Positions 17,698 through 31,219 are shown, counted from the stretch's first letter. The stretch: 64,000 nucleotides of DNA from Burkholderia vietnamiensis LMG 10929 (GCF_000959445.1 NZ_CP009632.1:496001-560000); one strand, 5' to 3'. Translations and numbers: made by a program. The notes: generated by a model not told the origin, from the letters alone.

Positions 17698-19004
17698 CGG
17701 AATGCCCTCCAGATTTTGAACGCGTCGCCGACCAGGCCGGCGAACGAACGGCTCTTGCGGAAGCTCGACACGATCGCGCGCTCCTTGGTCTTCTTGTCGA
17801 CGCCGTCGACGGTGATCATCGTGCGCGCGGCGTTCGCGACCAGATCCGGATAGGTCGTGAAGAACTGCGGATTGCGGTGCAGCGTGTCCGGCATGTCGCG
17901 GTACTTGTACAGATCCTTCATCACGAAGCTGTCGTCGAGCTTCGCCTTGTACGCCTTCAGCTCGCCCGCGCGATAGCCGCGGCCGGCCGCCTTCGCCGCG
18001 ATCACCGTCTCGGCCGCGAGGCGCCCGGTCGTCATCGCGAGGTTCGAGCCTTCGCGGTGCGCGGCGTTGACGAAGCCGCCCGAGTCGCCGACGATCATCC
18101 AGCCGTTGCCGTACACGCGCGGCACCGCGTGGAAGCCGCCTTCCGGGATCAGGTGCGCGCAGTACTCCTTCATCTCGCCGCCCTCGATCAGCGGCGCGAT
18201 CGCCGGATGGCGCTTCATCTGCTCGATCAGCACGTACGGGCTCGTGCGGTTCGCGTTCTGCTTGAAATCGGACAGCATGCAGCCGACGCCGATCGTCAGC
18301 GATTCGCGGTTCGTGTACAGGAAGCCCGTGCCCATCATGCCGTCGGTGATCCGGCCGATCATCTCGATCACGACGCCTTCGTCCTCGCCGATGTTGAAGC
18401 GCTGACGGATCGTCTCCTCCGGCATGAACAGGATTTCCTTGACGGCGAGCGCGACGTTGCCGGCGTCGATCTCGTCGTGGAAACCGGCCTTGCGCGCAAG
18501 CGTCGAATTCACGCCGTCGGCGAGGATCACGACGTCGGCGTACACGTCGCCCTGCTCGCGATCGCACTGCACGCCGACCACCTGGTCGCCGTCGAGGATC
18601 AGATGGTTGACGGTCGTCTCGCAGATGACCAGCGCGCCGGCCTCGCGCACCTTCGACGAGAACCACTTGTCGAACTGCGCGCGGATGATCGTGTAGCGGT
18701 TGTACGGCGGCTTGTTGTAGTCGTCGCTGCGCACGTGCGTGCCGACGAACGACGTCTCGTCGAGCATCCACAGGCGCTGCTCGATGATGTGACGCTCGAG
18801 CGGCGCGTCGTCGCGAAAGTCGGGGATGATCTCCTCGAGCGCCTTCGCGTAGAGGATCGCGCCTTGCACGTTCTTGCTGCCCGGATACTCGCCGCGCTCG
18901 ATCTGCAGCACCTTGAGGCCGGCCTTCGCCATCGTGTAGGCCGCGGCATTGCCCGACGGCCCCGCGCCGACGACAATCGCGTCGAATTGCGACGGTTTTT
19001 TCAT
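17694..19004 (-). CDS. fixC: FixC flavoprotein (ETF-quinone oxidoreductase-like)
   Basis: A 436-residue flavoprotein: FAD motif DAIVVGAGPSGNAAAYTMAKAG, then GSKNVQGAILY, the second FAD site near NGWMIVGDSGGFVNAAHREG, and a C-terminal quinone-reductase-like part. Length and motifs match FixC. AAGGAGC lies upstream of the ATG. Together with FixX it takes electrons from FixAB. Confidence 0.94.
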   Translation of the reverse strand: MKKPSQFDAIVVGAGPSGNAAAYTMAKAGLKVLQIERGEYPGSKNVQGAILYAKALEEIIPDFRDDAPLERHIIEQRLWMLDETSFVGTHVRSDDYNKPPYNRYTIIRAQFDKWFSSKVREAGALVICETTVNHLILDGDQVVGVQCDREQGDVYADVVILADGVNSTLARKAGFHDEIDAGNVALAVKEILFMPEETIRQRFNIGEDEGVVIEMIGRITDGMMGTGFLYTNRESLTIGVGCMLSDFKQNANRTSPYVLIEQMKRHPAIAPLIEGGEMKEYCAHLIPEGGFHAVPRVYGNGWMIVGDSGGFVNAAHREGSNLAMTTGRLAAETVIAAKAAGRGYRAGELKAYKAKLDDSFVMKDLYKYRDMPDTLHRNPQFFTTYPDLVANAARTMITVDGVDKKTKERAIVSSFRKSRSFAGLVGDAFKIWRAFR

Positions 19005-19015
19005 CTCGCTGCTCC

Positions 19016-20122
19016 TTATGCGACCTGCTTGCCGCGAACCGACAGGTGTTCCGCGAACGCTTGCGTGAGCGCGGGCAGCACCTGCATCGCATTGCCGACG
19101 ATGCCGAAGTGCGCGAAGTCGAAGATCGGCGCGTTCGGGTCGGTGTTGATCGCGACGATCACGTCCGCGCTCTCCATCCCCACGCGATGCTGGATCGCAC
19201 CGGAAATGCCGGCCGCGATGTAGAGCTTCGGCCGCACGGTCTTGCCGGTTTGTCCGACCTGCCGGTCGGCCTCGACCCAGCCGGCCTGCACGCACGGGCG
19301 CGTCGCGCCCACCTCGCCGCCGAGCACGCGCGCGAGCTCGAACACGAGGCGGAAGTTCTCCGGATTCTTCAGCCCCTTGCCGCCGCTCACGATCACGTCG
19401 GCATAGGGCAGGTTAATGCGGTTGCTGTTCGCGTCGGCGATGAAGTCGAGCAGCTTCGTGACGATGTGGGTCTCGACCATGCCGAACGTTTCCTGCACGA
19501 TCTCGCCGCCGCGGCCGGGCTCGGCGCGCGGCATCGCCATCACGCGCGGGCGCACGGTCGCCATCTGCGGCCGGTACGCGAGAGTCATGATCGTGCACAG
19601 CAGCGAGCCGCCGAAGGTCGGCCGCGTCGCGGCCAGCGCACGCGTGGCCGGATCGATGTTGAGCGCGGTGCAGTCCGCGGTCAGTCCGGTCAACAGCGTG
19701 GTCGCAACCGAGCCGGCGAGGTCGCGGCCCATCGACGTCGCGCCGAGCAGCAGGATTTCGGGCTGGTAGCGATTGACGAGCTCGGTGAGCGCCTTCGTGA
19801 ACGGCTCGTTCCGGTAGCCGTGCAGGACCGGCGCGTGAATCACGTAGGCCTTGTCGGCGCCGTAGCCGAACGCGTCGGCGGCGAACGTCTCGAGCGCTTC
19901 GTCGGGGCCGCCGAGCAGCACGACGGACACGTCGCTGCCGAGCTTGTCGGCGAGCTTGCGCGCCTCGCCGACGAGTTCCCACGACACGCCGTGCACGTGG
20001 CCGCGGTCGTGCTCGACGAACACCCAGACGCCCTTGTACGCCTTCAGGTGCTCGGGCAGCTCCAGATTGCGGCCGCCGGCCTTCCTGACGGGCGCGGCGG
20101 GCGGGTTGGCGGCGGTCGTCAT
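19016..20122 (-). CDS. fixB: FixB electron-transfer flavoprotein alpha subunit
   Basis: A 368-residue ETF-alpha homologue. The N-terminal half is variable with WVFVEHDRGHVHGVSWELVGEA; the C-terminal FAD domain has VSGGKGLKNPENF, GATRPCVQAGW and YIAAGISGAIQH, all conserved in ETF alpha. It overlaps fixA by four bases. Confidence 0.94.
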   Translation of the reverse strand: MTTAANPPAAPVRKAGGRNLELPEHLKAYKGVWVFVEHDRGHVHGVSWELVGEARKLADKLGSDVSVVLLGGPDEALETFAADAFGYGADKAYVIHAPVLHGYRNEPFTKALTELVNRYQPEILLLGATSMGRDLAGSVATTLLTGLTADCTALNIDPATRALAATRPTFGGSLLCTIMTLAYRPQMATVRPRVMAMPRAEPGRGGEIVQETFGMVETHIVTKLLDFIADANSNRINLPYADVIVSGGKGLKNPENFRLVFELARVLGGEVGATRPCVQAGWVEADRQVGQTGKTVRPKLYIAAGISGAIQHRVGMESADVIVAINTDPNAPIFDFAHFGIVGNAMQVLPALTQAFAEHLSVRGKQVA

Positions 20123-20967
20123 GTCGACTCCTTCATCAGCAGGTCGGTTTCGAGCGTCGGATGACGCGTGAAGATCTTCTGCAGCAAGGTCAGCGACACG
20201 TCGCGCAGCGTCGACGTGTCGAGTTCGAGCAGGTCGGCCTTCTCGCTGCGCGGGGTCGGGCCGAACACCTTGCTGACGACGGTCGGCGATCCCTTCAGGC
20301 CGATCTTCGTCACGTCCTCGATGCCGGCGTCCTCCTTGTTCCATCTGCGCACCGGGAAACCGGCCGCGTGGATCATCGCGGGCATCGTCGCGAAGCGCAG
20401 CTCGTTGGTGTTCTCGAGCATCGTGACGAGACACGGCAGCGCGGTCTTCAGCACCTGCACGCCGCCTTCCGCGCGACGCTCGACGACGATCGTGCGCGCG
20501 TCGGGATGGATCTCGACGATCCGCGACACGTAGGTCAGCAACTGCATCCCGAGCCGCTTCGCGATGCCGGGGCCGACCTGGGCGGTGTCGCCGTCGATCG
20601 TCTGCTTGCCGGTGAACACGATGTCGACCGCCTGTTCGCGCGCGATCTGGCGGATGCCGGCCGCGAGCGCATAGGAGGTCGCGAGCGTGTCGGCGCCCGC
20701 GAACGCGCGGTCGGTCACGAGGATCGCGTCGTCGGCGCCGTAGCTCACGCATTTGCGCAGCGCATCCTCGGCCTGCGGCGGCCCCATGCAGAGGGCGGTG
20801 ACCATGCCGCCGAAGCGGTCCTTCAGGCGCAGCGCCTCTTCGAGCGAGAACAGGTCGTACGGATTGGGGATCGCGGGCACGCCCTGCCGCATGATCGTGT
20901 TGGTGACCGGATGAACCCGGATCTGCGCCGAATCCGGAACCTGCTTGATGCAGACGACGATGTGCAT
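20119..20967 (-). CDS. fixA: FixA electron-transfer flavoprotein beta subunit
   Basis: A 282-residue ETF-beta homologue with the N-terminal MHIVVCIKQVPDS, ALRLKDRFGGMVTALCMGP, FTGKQTIDGDTAQVGPGIA and KTALPCLVTM blocks. GGAG nine bases upstream supports this ATG; an ATG 18 bases upstream is an alternative. It overlaps nifW, so FixABCX is translated with the nifV-cysE-nifW genes. Confidence 0.94.
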   Translation of the reverse strand: MHIVVCIKQVPDSAQIRVHPVTNTIMRQGVPAIPNPYDLFSLEEALRLKDRFGGMVTALCMGPPQAEDALRKCVSYGADDAILVTDRAFAGADTLATSYALAAGIRQIAREQAVDIVFTGKQTIDGDTAQVGPGIAKRLGMQLLTYVSRIVEIHPDARTIVVERRAEGGVQVLKTALPCLVTMLENTNELRFATMPAMIHAAGFPVRRWNKEDAGIEDVTKIGLKGSPTVVSKVFGPTPRSEKADLLELDTSTLRDVSLTLLQKIFTRHPTLETDLLMKEST

Positions 20968-20981
20968 GGTGGGTTTCTCCG

Positions 20982-21320
20982 TCATGCGGTGCCGCGCGCC
21001 GGCAGCGACGCGCGGAGAGTGTCGACGGACACGTGCTGGCGGCCGTCGACGTCCTGGAATACCTTGAAGACCTTTTCCTCGGCGGGCGTCGACGCGACGA
21101 AGTCGCGGTAGGCCCGTGCGAGCTGGTCGCGGTAGGTGGCGAACAGCGCGGCTTCGGTGTCCTGCGGGATCGACGCCTGCTGCCGGATGTACTGGAAGAA
21201 GCGCTTGAGGATGTGCAGACGGCAGACGTCGACCACCTTCTGGTCGAACGGCACGCCAAAGAACTGCAGGAAGTCCTCCGCGGAGGACAGGTGTTTCAAT
21301 CGTTCGGCGAGGGGCGTCAT
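20982..21320 (-). CDS. nifW: Nitrogenase-stabilising protein NifW
   Basis: A 112-residue protein matching NifW: L-SAEDFLQFFGVPFDQKVVDVCRLHILKRF near the N-terminus and an AYRDFVASTPAEEKVFKVF block. NifW associates with the MoFe protein and helps protect or mature it. It lies between cysE and fixA in one transcriptional unit. Confidence 0.92.
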   Translation of the reverse strand: MTPLAERLKHLSSAEDFLQFFGVPFDQKVVDVCRLHILKRFFQYIRQQASIPQDTEAALFATYRDQLARAYRDFVASTPAEEKVFKVFQDVDGRQHVSVDTLRASLPARGTA

Positions 21321-21326
21321 GGCGAA

Positions 21327-22121
21327 TCACTCCGGACGGCGGGACGGGGATGGCGCGTGCACGGCGTCCATGCAGCCGTCGCCGCAGCATGGTTCGCCGG
21401 GTGCGCCGGGACGCGGCGGCAGCGGGCCGCCTTGGCTGGACTGCTCGAGCCGGGCGACGCGATCGAGCAGGCACGCGAGCGCCTTGCCGACCGGGTCGGG
21501 AATCAGGTGATGGTTCAGGTCGTAGCCGTGCGCGGTGCGCCGGTCGCGCGGCGCGACGACGCGCGCCGGAATCCCGACGACGGTCGCGTGGTCCGGCACC
21601 GCGTCGATCACGACCGAGTTCGCCGCGATCCGCGCGCCATCGCCGACCGCGATCGGGCCGAGGATCGTCGCGCCCGCGCCGACGATCACGCGCTCGCCGA
21701 GCGTCGGATGGCGCTTGCCTGCGTGCAGGCTGGTGCCGCCGAGCGTGACGCCGTGATAGAGCGTGCAGTCGGCGCCGATCTCGGCCGTCTCGCCGATCAC
21801 GACGCCCGAGCCGTGATCGATGAACAGGCGCGGGCCGATCGTCGCGCCGGGATGGATGTCGACCTGCGTGACCATGCGCGCGACGAACGACAGCACGCGC
21901 GGCAGGTAGCGCCAGCCGCGCCGCCACAGCGCATGCGCGACGCGGTGCGCGGCGAGCGCGTGCAGCCCCGGATAGATGGTCCAGACCTCGAGCCTGCTGC
22001 GCGCGGCCGGATCGCGCTCGAGCACGCAGCGTGCGTCGCCGCGCAGCAAGGCCCACCATGAGCGGCCGGCGGCGCGCTCGGCCGCCGCCGCCGCGGATGC
22101 GGTGCGCGGCACGGCGCTCAT
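21327..22121 (-). CDS. cysE: Serine O-acetyltransferase, nif-linked CysE
   Basis: A 264-residue acetyltransferase with left-handed beta-helix hexapeptide repeats ([38 protein letters not shown]) and the His of the DHG motif. It makes O-acetylserine to feed cysteine and thus Fe-S synthesis during nitrogenase production. The C-terminus has an extra Cys-containing, Pro-rich tail (CCGDGCMD). It overlaps nifV as ATGA; an in-frame ATG two codons upstream also exists. Confidence 0.92.
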   Translation of the reverse strand: MSAVPRTASAAAAAERAAGRSWWALLRGDARCVLERDPAARSRLEVWTIYPGLHALAAHRVAHALWRRGWRYLPRVLSFVARMVTQVDIHPGATIGPRLFIDHGSGVVIGETAEIGADCTLYHGVTLGGTSLHAGKRHPTLGERVIVGAGATILGPIAVGDGARIAANSVVIDAVPDHATVVGIPARVVAPRDRRTAHGYDLNHHLIPDPVGKALACLLDRVARLEQSSQGGPLPPRPGAPGEPCCGDGCMDAVHAPSPSRRPE

Positions 22122-23254
22122 GACCATTCCTCGATGAGTTCGCGCGTCTCGACCAGGAACCGGTACAGATCGGCCGCGTTCGGCGCCTGCTTCGTCTGGG
22201 TCGCATGCTGGCGGATGCGCGCGAGCAGCAGCGGCACGAGCTGGTCGGCGACCGGCAGCCCGAGCGCCTCGTACGCATGGCGCACGCCGTGCGAGCCGGA
22301 ATGCTTGCCGAGCACGAGCGAGCGCGCGCGGCCGAGCTCGGCCGGATCGAAGCTCTCGTAGGTCGTCGGATTCTTCGCGAGGCCGTCGGTGTGGATGCCC
22401 GACTCGTGCGTGAACACGCCGCCGCCGACGATGCTCTTGTTGAGCGCGACCTGCCGCCCGGACGCATGCTCGACGAGCCGCGAAATGCCGACGAGCGCGG
22501 TGGTGTCGACGCCGGTGTCGCGGCCGAGCAGATGGCGCGAGCACATCACGACCTCCTCGAGCGCCGCGTTGCCCGCGCGCTCGCCGAGGCCGTTGACCGT
22601 CGTGTTCGCATGCGTCGCGCCAGCCCGCAGCGCCGCGAGCGTGTTGGCGGTGGCGAGCCCGAGATCGTTGTGCGCGTGCATCTCGATCTCGATGTCGATG
22701 GCGTCGCGCAGGCGCGCGACGGCTTCGTAGGTCGAGAACGGATCGAGCACGCCGAGCGTGTCGGCGAAGCGGATGCGCTGCGCGCCGCATTGCTGCGCGA
22801 GCCGCGCGACGTCGGCGAGGAATGCCGGGTCCGCGCGCGACGCGTCCTCGGCGCCGAGCGAGATCTTCAGATCGCTGCGCACGGCCTCGCCGATCACGCG
22901 CCTGATCTGCGCGAACACCCAGGCGCGCGGCTGGCGCAGCTTGTATTGCAGATGAATGTCCGACACCGGCACGGACAGGTGGATGATGTCGGGCCGGCAG
23001 CGCAGCGCCGCGGCGAGGTCGCCCGGCGTCAGGCGTCCCCATACCATGACGCTCGCGTCGAGATTCAGGTCGACGATCGAGCGGATGTCCGCAATCTCGT
23101 CGGCGCCCATCGACGGGATGCCGATTTCGAGTTCGGGCACGCCGGCGTTCGACAACGCGGTCGCGATCGCGCATTTCTCCTCGACGGTGAACGCGACGCC
23201 GGCGGTCTGTTCGCCGTCGCGCAGTGTCGTGTCGTTGATGATCGGAATGGACAT
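22118..23254 (-). CDS. nifV: Homocitrate synthase NifV
   Basis: A 378-residue DRE-TIM enzyme: [13 protein letters not shown] at the N-terminus, the HAHNDLGLA metal-binding block and [12 protein letters not shown], then [12 protein letters not shown] toward the C-terminus. It condenses acetyl-CoA with 2-oxoglutarate to homocitrate, the organic ligand of FeMo-co. First gene of the operon; a sigma-54 promoter lies about 35 bases upstream. Confidence 0.95.
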   Translation of the reverse strand: MSIPIINDTTLRDGEQTAGVAFTVEEKCAIATALSNAGVPELEIGIPSMGADEIADIRSIVDLNLDASVMVWGRLTPGDLAAALRCRPDIIHLSVPVSDIHLQYKLRQPRAWVFAQIRRVIGEAVRSDLKISLGAEDASRADPAFLADVARLAQQCGAQRIRFADTLGVLDPFSTYEAVARLRDAIDIEIEMHAHNDLGLATANTLAALRAGATHANTTVNGLGERAGNAALEEVVMCSRHLLGRDTGVDTTALVGISRLVEHASGRQVALNKSIVGGGVFTHESGIHTDGLAKNPTTYESFDPAELGRARSLVLGKHSGSHGVRHAYEALGLPVADQLVPLLLARIRQHATQTKQAPNAADLYRFLVETRELIEEWS

Positions 23255-23288
23255 GGTTGCGATTCCAGAGGGCGTTGCGATACGTATT

Positions 23289-23305
23289 TGCAAAGGTCGT
23301 GCCAA
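23289..23305 (-). promoter_or_regulatory. Sigma-54 -24/-12 promoter of nifV operon
   Basis: Read on the minus strand this is TTGGCACG-ACCT-TTGCA, an exact fit to the TTGGCACR-N4-TTGCW consensus. Transcription would start near 23277, about 23 bases before the nifV ATG, and cover nifV through the TPR gene. Confidence 0.9.
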
Positions 23306-23398
23306 TTGCGCATGGGTGCGCGAGAGGCCGTCGCGACGCGGGTTTGCGCGAATCGCGCAGCGTGCGGATGGCGGCTTGCCGCCGACGCGTGTCGCGAA

Positions 23399-23414
23399 TG
23401 TGCTGTTTCGGACA
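23399..23414. promoter_or_regulatory. NifA upstream activator site for nifV
   Basis: TGT-GCTGTTTCGG-ACA, a perfect TGT-N10-ACA NifA site, 94 bases upstream of the -24 element, the normal distance for IHF-assisted looping. Confidence 0.8.
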
Positions 23415-23460
23415 GCGGTGCGTCGGCTGGATGTCGGGTCGTTGGCGCGCGGTGCGCGCG

Positions 23461-23478
23461 ACGTTGCGCGTGCAACGT
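23461..23478. terminator. Inverted repeat downstream of fdx (possible terminator)
   Basis: ACGTTGC-gcgt-GCAACGT, a perfect seven-base-pair hairpin with a four-base loop, about 84 bases downstream of the minus-strand ferredoxin gene. There is no U-run, so intrinsic termination is uncertain; it may instead stabilise the mRNA or be a protein site. Confidence 0.35.
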
Positions 23479-23561
23479 GTCGCGCAGGAGGACGTACGGG
23501 CGGGATGAGCGGCAGGCGCGTGACGGAGTGACGAACGGCGGCCCGAGGACGGCCCGCGCGC

Positions 23562-23897
23562 TCAGCGTTCGCGTGCGAGATTGCGCGTGTGGCGCGGGAG
23601 TTCGATCGTCAGGTCGTCGTTGCCGAGGCTCACGCAGCACGCGAGCCGCGACTGCGCGTCGAGCCCCCACGCGCGATCGAGCTGGTCGTTCTCTTCGTCG
23701 TCCGGCGGCGGGAGCGACGCGCCGCCTTCTCGCACGTACACATGGCAGGTCGCGCATGCGGCGACCATCTCGCATGCGTGCTCGAGCGCGATGCCGCTGG
23801 CGAGCAGGCTCTCGCACAACGACGTGCCGCGCGGCGCATCGAATGCATGGCCGTTGGGACACAGCGCAGGATGGGGCAGAACCCGGACGCAGGGCAT
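23562..23897 (-). CDS. fdx: [2Fe-2S] ferredoxin, Isc type
   Basis: A 111-residue adrenodoxin-like ferredoxin: ligands in [13 protein letters not shown] (C-x5-C-x2-C) and a fourth Cys in SRLACC. Pro/Asp/Glu-rich [17 protein letters not shown] between them is typical of IscFdx. Last gene of the Isc-like operon after hscA; it would supply electrons for cluster assembly on IscU. Confidence 0.88.
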   Translation of the reverse strand: MPCVRVLPHPALCPNGHAFDAPRGTSLCESLLASGIALEHACEMVAACATCHVYVREGGASLPPPDDEENDQLDRAWGLDAQSRLACCVSLGNDDLTIELPRHTRNLARER

Positions 23898-23916
23898 ACG
23901 CGCTCCTCGATATCCG

Positions 23917-25791
<1,875 letters not shown>

Positions 25792-25836
25792 GGCGGGTCT
25801 CCGTGCGGTCGGTGCGAATGTCGCGTGCGGGCGTGC

Positions 25837-26160
25837 TCAGACGGCGAAGCTCTCGCCGCAGCCGCAGTTCGCGGTCGCGTTCGGGTTGTGGAACTTGAAG
25901 CCTTCGTTCAGGCCCTCGCGGACGAAGTCGAGCTCGGTGCCGTCGAGCATCGGCAGGCTGCGCGGGTCGACGACGACGGTCACGCCGTGCGTCGCGAAGC
26001 ACAGATCGTCGTCGTTCGGCGCGTCGACGAATTCGAGCGCGTAGGCGAAGCCGGAGCAGCCGCTCGTCTTGACCGCGACGCGCAGGCCGAGCCCGGCGCC
26101 GCGCTTTTGCAGCGCCTTCTCGATGTGGCGCGCGGCCGCTGGAGTGACGGAGATGGCCAT
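25837..26160 (-). CDS. iscA: IscA, A-type Fe-S carrier
   Basis: A 107-residue HesB/IscA protein with Cys ligands in [10 protein letters not shown] and the C-terminal NCGCGESF. Length and motifs match IscA. It lies between hscA and the ErpA-like gene, eight bases from the latter. Confidence 0.92.
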   Translation of the reverse strand: MAISVTPAAARHIEKALQKRGAGLGLRVAVKTSGCSGFAYALEFVDAPNDDDLCFATHGVTVVVDPRSLPMLDGTELDFVREGLNEGFKFHNPNATANCGCGESFAV

Positions 26161-26167
26161 CGCGCGC

Positions 26168-26542
26168 TCACACGGAAAAGGAACTGCCGCAGCCGCACGT
26201 GCTCTGCGCGTTCGGGTTCTGGATCACGAAGCGCGAGCCTTCGAGCCCGTCCTCGTAGTCGACGCGGGCGCCCGCGAGGTATTGCTGGCTCATCGCGTCG
26301 ATCAGCAGCGTGACGCCGTCGGTGACGACTTGCAGGTCGTCTTCCGCGACCTGGTCGTCGAACGCGAAACCGTATTGAAAGCCCGAGCAGCCGCCGCCCG
26401 ACACGTAGAGCCGCAGTTTCAGTTGCGGGTTGCCTTCCGCGTCGATCAGCGCCGCGACTTTCGCGGCCGCGTTGGGCGTGAAGTCCAGAAAGGCCGGCAG
26501 CGGGACGGGCGCGGCGTCGGCGGACGGTTGCAGGAGTTCCAT
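26168..26542 (-). CDS. ErpA-like A-type Fe-S carrier
   Basis: A 124-residue A-type carrier with an 18-residue N-terminal extension and Cys in [12 protein letters not shown] and [11 protein letters not shown]. The pattern F-T-x-x-A-A-x-K-V-x-x-L and the [18 protein letters not shown] block are ErpA-like. In a nif setting such carriers can deliver clusters to NifH or NifB. It sits between iscU and iscA. Confidence 0.87.
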   Translation of the reverse strand: MELLQPSADAAPVPLPAFLDFTPNAAAKVAALIDAEGNPQLKLRLYVSGGGCSGFQYGFAFDDQVAEDDLQVVTDGVTLLIDAMSQQYLAGARVDYEDGLEGSRFVIQNPNAQSTCGCGSSFSV

Positions 26543-26569
26543 GGGGCGATCCTCGAAGGAGTGAAGCGT

Positions 26570-27004
26570 TCAGTTCGGCGTGGACGTGCAGACCGGCTGC
26601 TCGGCGAGCGTCTCGCCGCCCGCGCCCGGATGCCGCGAGCGGAAATCGGCGACGGCGGCCTTGATCGCGTCCTCGGCGAGAATCGAGCAGTGAATCTTCA
26701 CGGGCGGCAGCGCGAGTTCTTCGGCGATGTCGGTGTTCTTGATCGCGAGCGCTTCGTCGAGCGTGCGGCCGCGCACCCATTCGGTGACGAGCGAGCTCGA
26801 CGCGATCGCGGAGCCGCAGCCGTAGGTCTTGAATCTCGCGTCCTCGATCACGCCGTCGGCATTCACGCGGATCTGCAGCCGCATCACGTCGCCGCATGCG
26901 GGCGCGCCGACCATGCCGGTGCCGACGTCGTCGGCGCCGGCGTCGAACGAGCCGACGTTGCGCGGGTTTTCGTAGTGGTCGAGGACCTTGTCGCTATAGG
27001 CCAT
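26570..27004 (-). CDS. iscU: IscU/NifU-type Fe-S scaffold
   Basis: A 144-residue scaffold with the three conserved Cys in GAPACGDVMRLQI, YGCGSAIASSS and KIHCSILAEDAI. It lacks the ferredoxin-like centre and Nfu C-terminal domains of full NifU, so it is IscU-like. The start is set by GGAG six bases upstream in the sequence GGAGCATGCAATGG. First gene of the Isc-like operon and divergent from nifA. Confidence 0.93.
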   Translation of the reverse strand: MAYSDKVLDHYENPRNVGSFDAGADDVGTGMVGAPACGDVMRLQIRVNADGVIEDARFKTYGCGSAIASSSLVTEWVRGRTLDEALAIKNTDIAEELALPPVKIHCSILAEDAIKAAVADFRSRHPGAGGETLAEQPVCTSTPN

Positions 27005-27055
27005 TGCATGCTCCGCGTGGAGGGATGACGACGGTGGGTTGACGACCGCCGGATT

Positions 27056-27072
27056 TGCAACATCCATGCCAC
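27056..27072 (-). promoter_or_regulatory. Sigma-54 promoter of iscU operon
   Basis: Minus-strand GTGGCATG-GATG-TTGCA, a close fit to TTGGCACR-N4-TTGCW. Start of transcription would be near 27045, about 40 bases before the iscU ATG. No full TGT-N10-ACA site is seen upstream, only TGT half-site-like repeats. Confidence 0.7.
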
Positions 27073-27112
27073 GCTTTTTTTTCGCTTGATATCGTGGATG
27101 TCGAGCTGCGCA

Positions 27113-27199
27113 TTGTCGAGTTTGTCGCGCGCACCCGGCGAACGGCGCGCGACCTTGTCGCCTTTGTCTGGTCTTTTCTCGCCTGTGTCGGCTTTGTCG
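27113..27199. repeat. Three TTGTCGnnTTTGTC repeats between iscU and nifA
   Basis: TTGTCGAGTTTGTCG (27113-27127), TTGTCGCCTTTGTCT (27155-27169) and GTGTCGGCTTTGTCG (27185-27199) are approximate direct repeats spaced 42 and 30 bases. They fill the 307-base divergent spacer that otherwise holds only the iscU promoter. They may be clustered activator or repressor half-sites; no protein is assigned. Confidence 0.5.
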
Positions 27200-27311
27200 T
27201 CGCGGGCAGGCGCCGCGATCCCGCGGCACGAGATGGGCGCAGATATTGCTTCGCCATTACGTCGCGCCGGAGTGCTGCACGCGCGGGCTAGCCATCGCAG
27301 GAGCGAAAGCC

Positions 27312-29021
<1,710 letters not shown>

Positions 29022-29219
29022 CCGGCGCCGCCATGCCGCGCGTGCGCTGAGCTGCACGCGCGGCGCCTGACTGCGCGCTTGCGCCGTCGCATGCGCGCAC
29101 GCCGCTTCCGCTTCCGCTTTCCTTCCCGACCGACCTCACGCGCACGCGCGCATTCCCATCCCGCTGCAGCCGCCGACGCATCGGCGCGCTTCCCTCTGCC
29201 GCTTCCCGATTGTGTCGTT

Positions 29220-29235
29220 TGTCGCAACCGCGACA
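29220..29235. promoter_or_regulatory. NifA upstream activator site for nifB
   Basis: TGT-CGCAACCGCG-ACA, a perfect TGT-N10-ACA site, 95 bases upstream of the -24 element of nifB. It is preceded by a TGTGTCG half-site-like sequence. Confidence 0.82.
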
Positions 29236-29329
29236 GCGGCGGCCGCCGTTCTCGTCGCGGAACACGCGCCGGCCCGACAAACCGGACATCGGATCGGCCG
29301 CTCAGGCGCGCCGCTGCGTGCGTCGCGGC

Positions 29330-29346
29330 GTGGCACGGTTCTGGCT
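29330..29346 (+). promoter_or_regulatory. Sigma-54 promoter of nifB operon
   Basis: GTGGCACG-GTTC-TGGCT; the -24 block is near-perfect and the -12 block keeps the invariant GC. Transcription would start near 29357, about 33 bases before nifB. With the activator site this accounts for the 368-base nifA-nifB spacer. Confidence 0.78.
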
Positions 29347-29389
29347 TTTAACGTCGCACGTCGTCCCCGTCGAATTCCAGGAGAAGTCC

Positions 29390-30982
29390 ATGCACAGCGC
29401 ACAGAACGTCGGCATGCCCCCCGCGTCGGCCTATATCGGCATCGGCGAGATCAAACCGCTCGGTATGCCAGCGGACGTCCCGGCAGCGGGCGGCGGTTGC
29501 GGCACGCAGGGCGGCGACGGCAAGGCGAGCTGCGGCTCGTCGGGCGGCCCCGACGACATGCCGGCCGAGATCTGGGAGAAGGTCAAGAACCACCCGTGCT
29601 ACTCGGAAGAGGCGCATCACCACTACGCGCGGATGCACGTCGCCGTCGCGCCCGCCTGCAACATCCAGTGCAACTACTGCAACCGCAAATACGACTGCTC
29701 GAACGAGTCGCGCCCCGGCGTCGTGTCGCAGAAGCTCACGCCCGAGCAGGCGGTCAAGAAGGTCGTCGCGGTCGCGAGCGAGATTCCGCAGATGACGGTG
29801 CTCGGCATCGCCGGCCCCGGCGATTCGCTCGCGAACCCGCAGAAGACCTTCGACACGTTCCGGATGCTCCAGGAGCAGGCGCCCGACATCAAGCTGTGCC
29901 TGTCGACCAACGGCCTCGCGCTGCCTGCGCTGGTCGACGAGATCTGCCGCTACAACATCGACCACGTGACGATCACGATCAACATGGTCGACCCGGCCGT
30001 CGGCGCGAAGATCTATCCGTGGATCTTCTGGGACCACCGGCGCGTGACGGGCTACGAGGCCGCGCAGATCCTCCACGAGCAGCAGATGAAGGGGCTCGAG
30101 ATGCTCACCGCGCGCGGCGTGCTGACCAAGATCAATTCGGTGCTGATCCCCGGCGTCAACGACGAGCACCTGATCGAGGTCAACCGCGAGGTGAAGAAGC
30201 GCGGCGCCTTCCTGCACAACATCATGCCGCTGATCTCCGAACCCGAGCACGGTACCTATTTCGGCCTGAACGGCCAGCGCGGACCGAGCGCGCAGGAACT
30301 GAAGGCCGTGCAGGACGCGTGCATGGGCGGCGCGAACCTGATGCGGCACTGCCGGCAATGCCGCGCGGACGCGGTCGGCCTGCTCGGCGAGGACCGCAGC
30401 GACGAGTTCACGCTCGACCGGATCGAGGAGATGGAAGTGGTCTACGACCTCGATCGCCGCCGGGCCTATCAGGACCGCGTCGAGGCCGAACGCAGCGCGC
30501 AGCATGCGGCGAAGCAGGAGGCGCTCGCGGCGTCGATGGCGAGCGACGTCGCCACGGATCTCAAGGTGCTGGTCGCCGTCGCGACGAAGGGCGGCGGGCG
30601 CGTCAACGAGCACTTCGGCCACGTGAGCGAATTCCAGATTTTCGAGGTGTCCGCGTCGGAAGCGCTGTTCGTCGGCCATCGCCGCGTCGACCTCTACTGC
30701 CAGGGCGGTTTCGGCGACGACGAGCAATTGCCGTCCGTCGTGCGCGCGATCAACGACTGCCACGCGGTGCTGGTCGCGAAGATCGGCGCGTGCCCGCGCG
30801 ACGAACTGGCGCACGCCGGCATCGAGCCGGTCGAGCGCTTCTCCGGCGAGTTCATAGAGAAGGCCGCGCTCGCATGGTTCGACGATTACCGCAGCCGCGT
30901 CGCGTCCGGCGCGGTCGTGCATGCGGATCGCGGCGACGCGGCGATCCGGCAGGGCGCGTACACCGGCAGCGCGGCGGCGTAA
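29390..30982 (+). CDS. nifB: NifB, radical SAM FeMo-co core synthase with NifX domain
   Basis: A 530-residue protein. Radical SAM cluster motif CNIQCNYC at about residue 92, with the adjacent RKYDC; conserved VAPACN and ELLxAGP-like strands follow. The C-terminal part from about residue 390 is a NifX-like domain ([26 protein letters not shown]). It fuses two 4Fe-4S clusters with a carbide to make NifB-co. AGGAG precedes the ATG; first gene of a long operon. Confidence 0.96.
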   Translation: MHSAQNVGMPPASAYIGIGEIKPLGMPADVPAAGGGCGTQGGDGKASCGSSGGPDDMPAEIWEKVKNHPCYSEEAHHHYARMHVAVAPACNIQCNYCNRKYDCSNESRPGVVSQKLTPEQAVKKVVAVASEIPQMTVLGIAGPGDSLANPQKTFDTFRMLQEQAPDIKLCLSTNGLALPALVDEICRYNIDHVTITINMVDPAVGAKIYPWIFWDHRRVTGYEAAQILHEQQMKGLEMLTARGVLTKINSVLIPGVNDEHLIEVNREVKKRGAFLHNIMPLISEPEHGTYFGLNGQRGPSAQELKAVQDACMGGANLMRHCRQCRADAVGLLGEDRSDEFTLDRIEEMEVVYDLDRRRAYQDRVEAERSAQHAAKQEALAASMASDVATDLKVLVAVATKGGGRVNEHFGHVSEFQIFEVSASEALFVGHRRVDLYCQGGFGDDEQLPSVVRAINDCHAVLVAKIGACPRDELAHAGIEPVERFSGEFIEKAALAWFDDYRSRVASGAVVHADRGDAAIRQGAYTGSAAA

Positions 30983-31024
30983 CGCGCGCGTCATCAGGAT
31001 CTCACCCACAACAGGAGCGTCACC

Positions 31025-31219
31025 ATGTCCCTGAAGATCATCGCTTCGACCTGCACCGGCTGCTCGGCGTGCGAACCGGAGTGCCCGAACGTCGCGATCG
31101 GCGAAAAAGGCGGCGTATTCGCGATCGATCCCAAGAAGTGCACCGAATGCGAAGGGCACTTCGACAGCCCGCAATGCGTCGCGGTGTGCCCGGTCGACGG
31201 CTGCATCGTGCCGGCGTGA
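31025..31219 (+). CDS. fdxN: FdxN-type 2[4Fe-4S] ferredoxin
   Basis: A 64-residue bacterial ferredoxin. Cluster motifs are [12 protein letters not shown] and [18 protein letters not shown]; the longer C-x8-C spacing in the second is usual for FdxN. It is the usual neighbour of nifB and can donate electrons for NifB-co synthesis. Confidence 0.92.
   Translation: MSLKIIASTCTGCSACEPECPNVAIGEKGGVFAIDPKKCTECEGHFDSPQCVAVCPVDGCIVPA

Noticed and set aside
27113..27199. CRISPR-like direct repeats
   Set aside because: Only three short, imperfect copies with unequal spacing and no cas genes.
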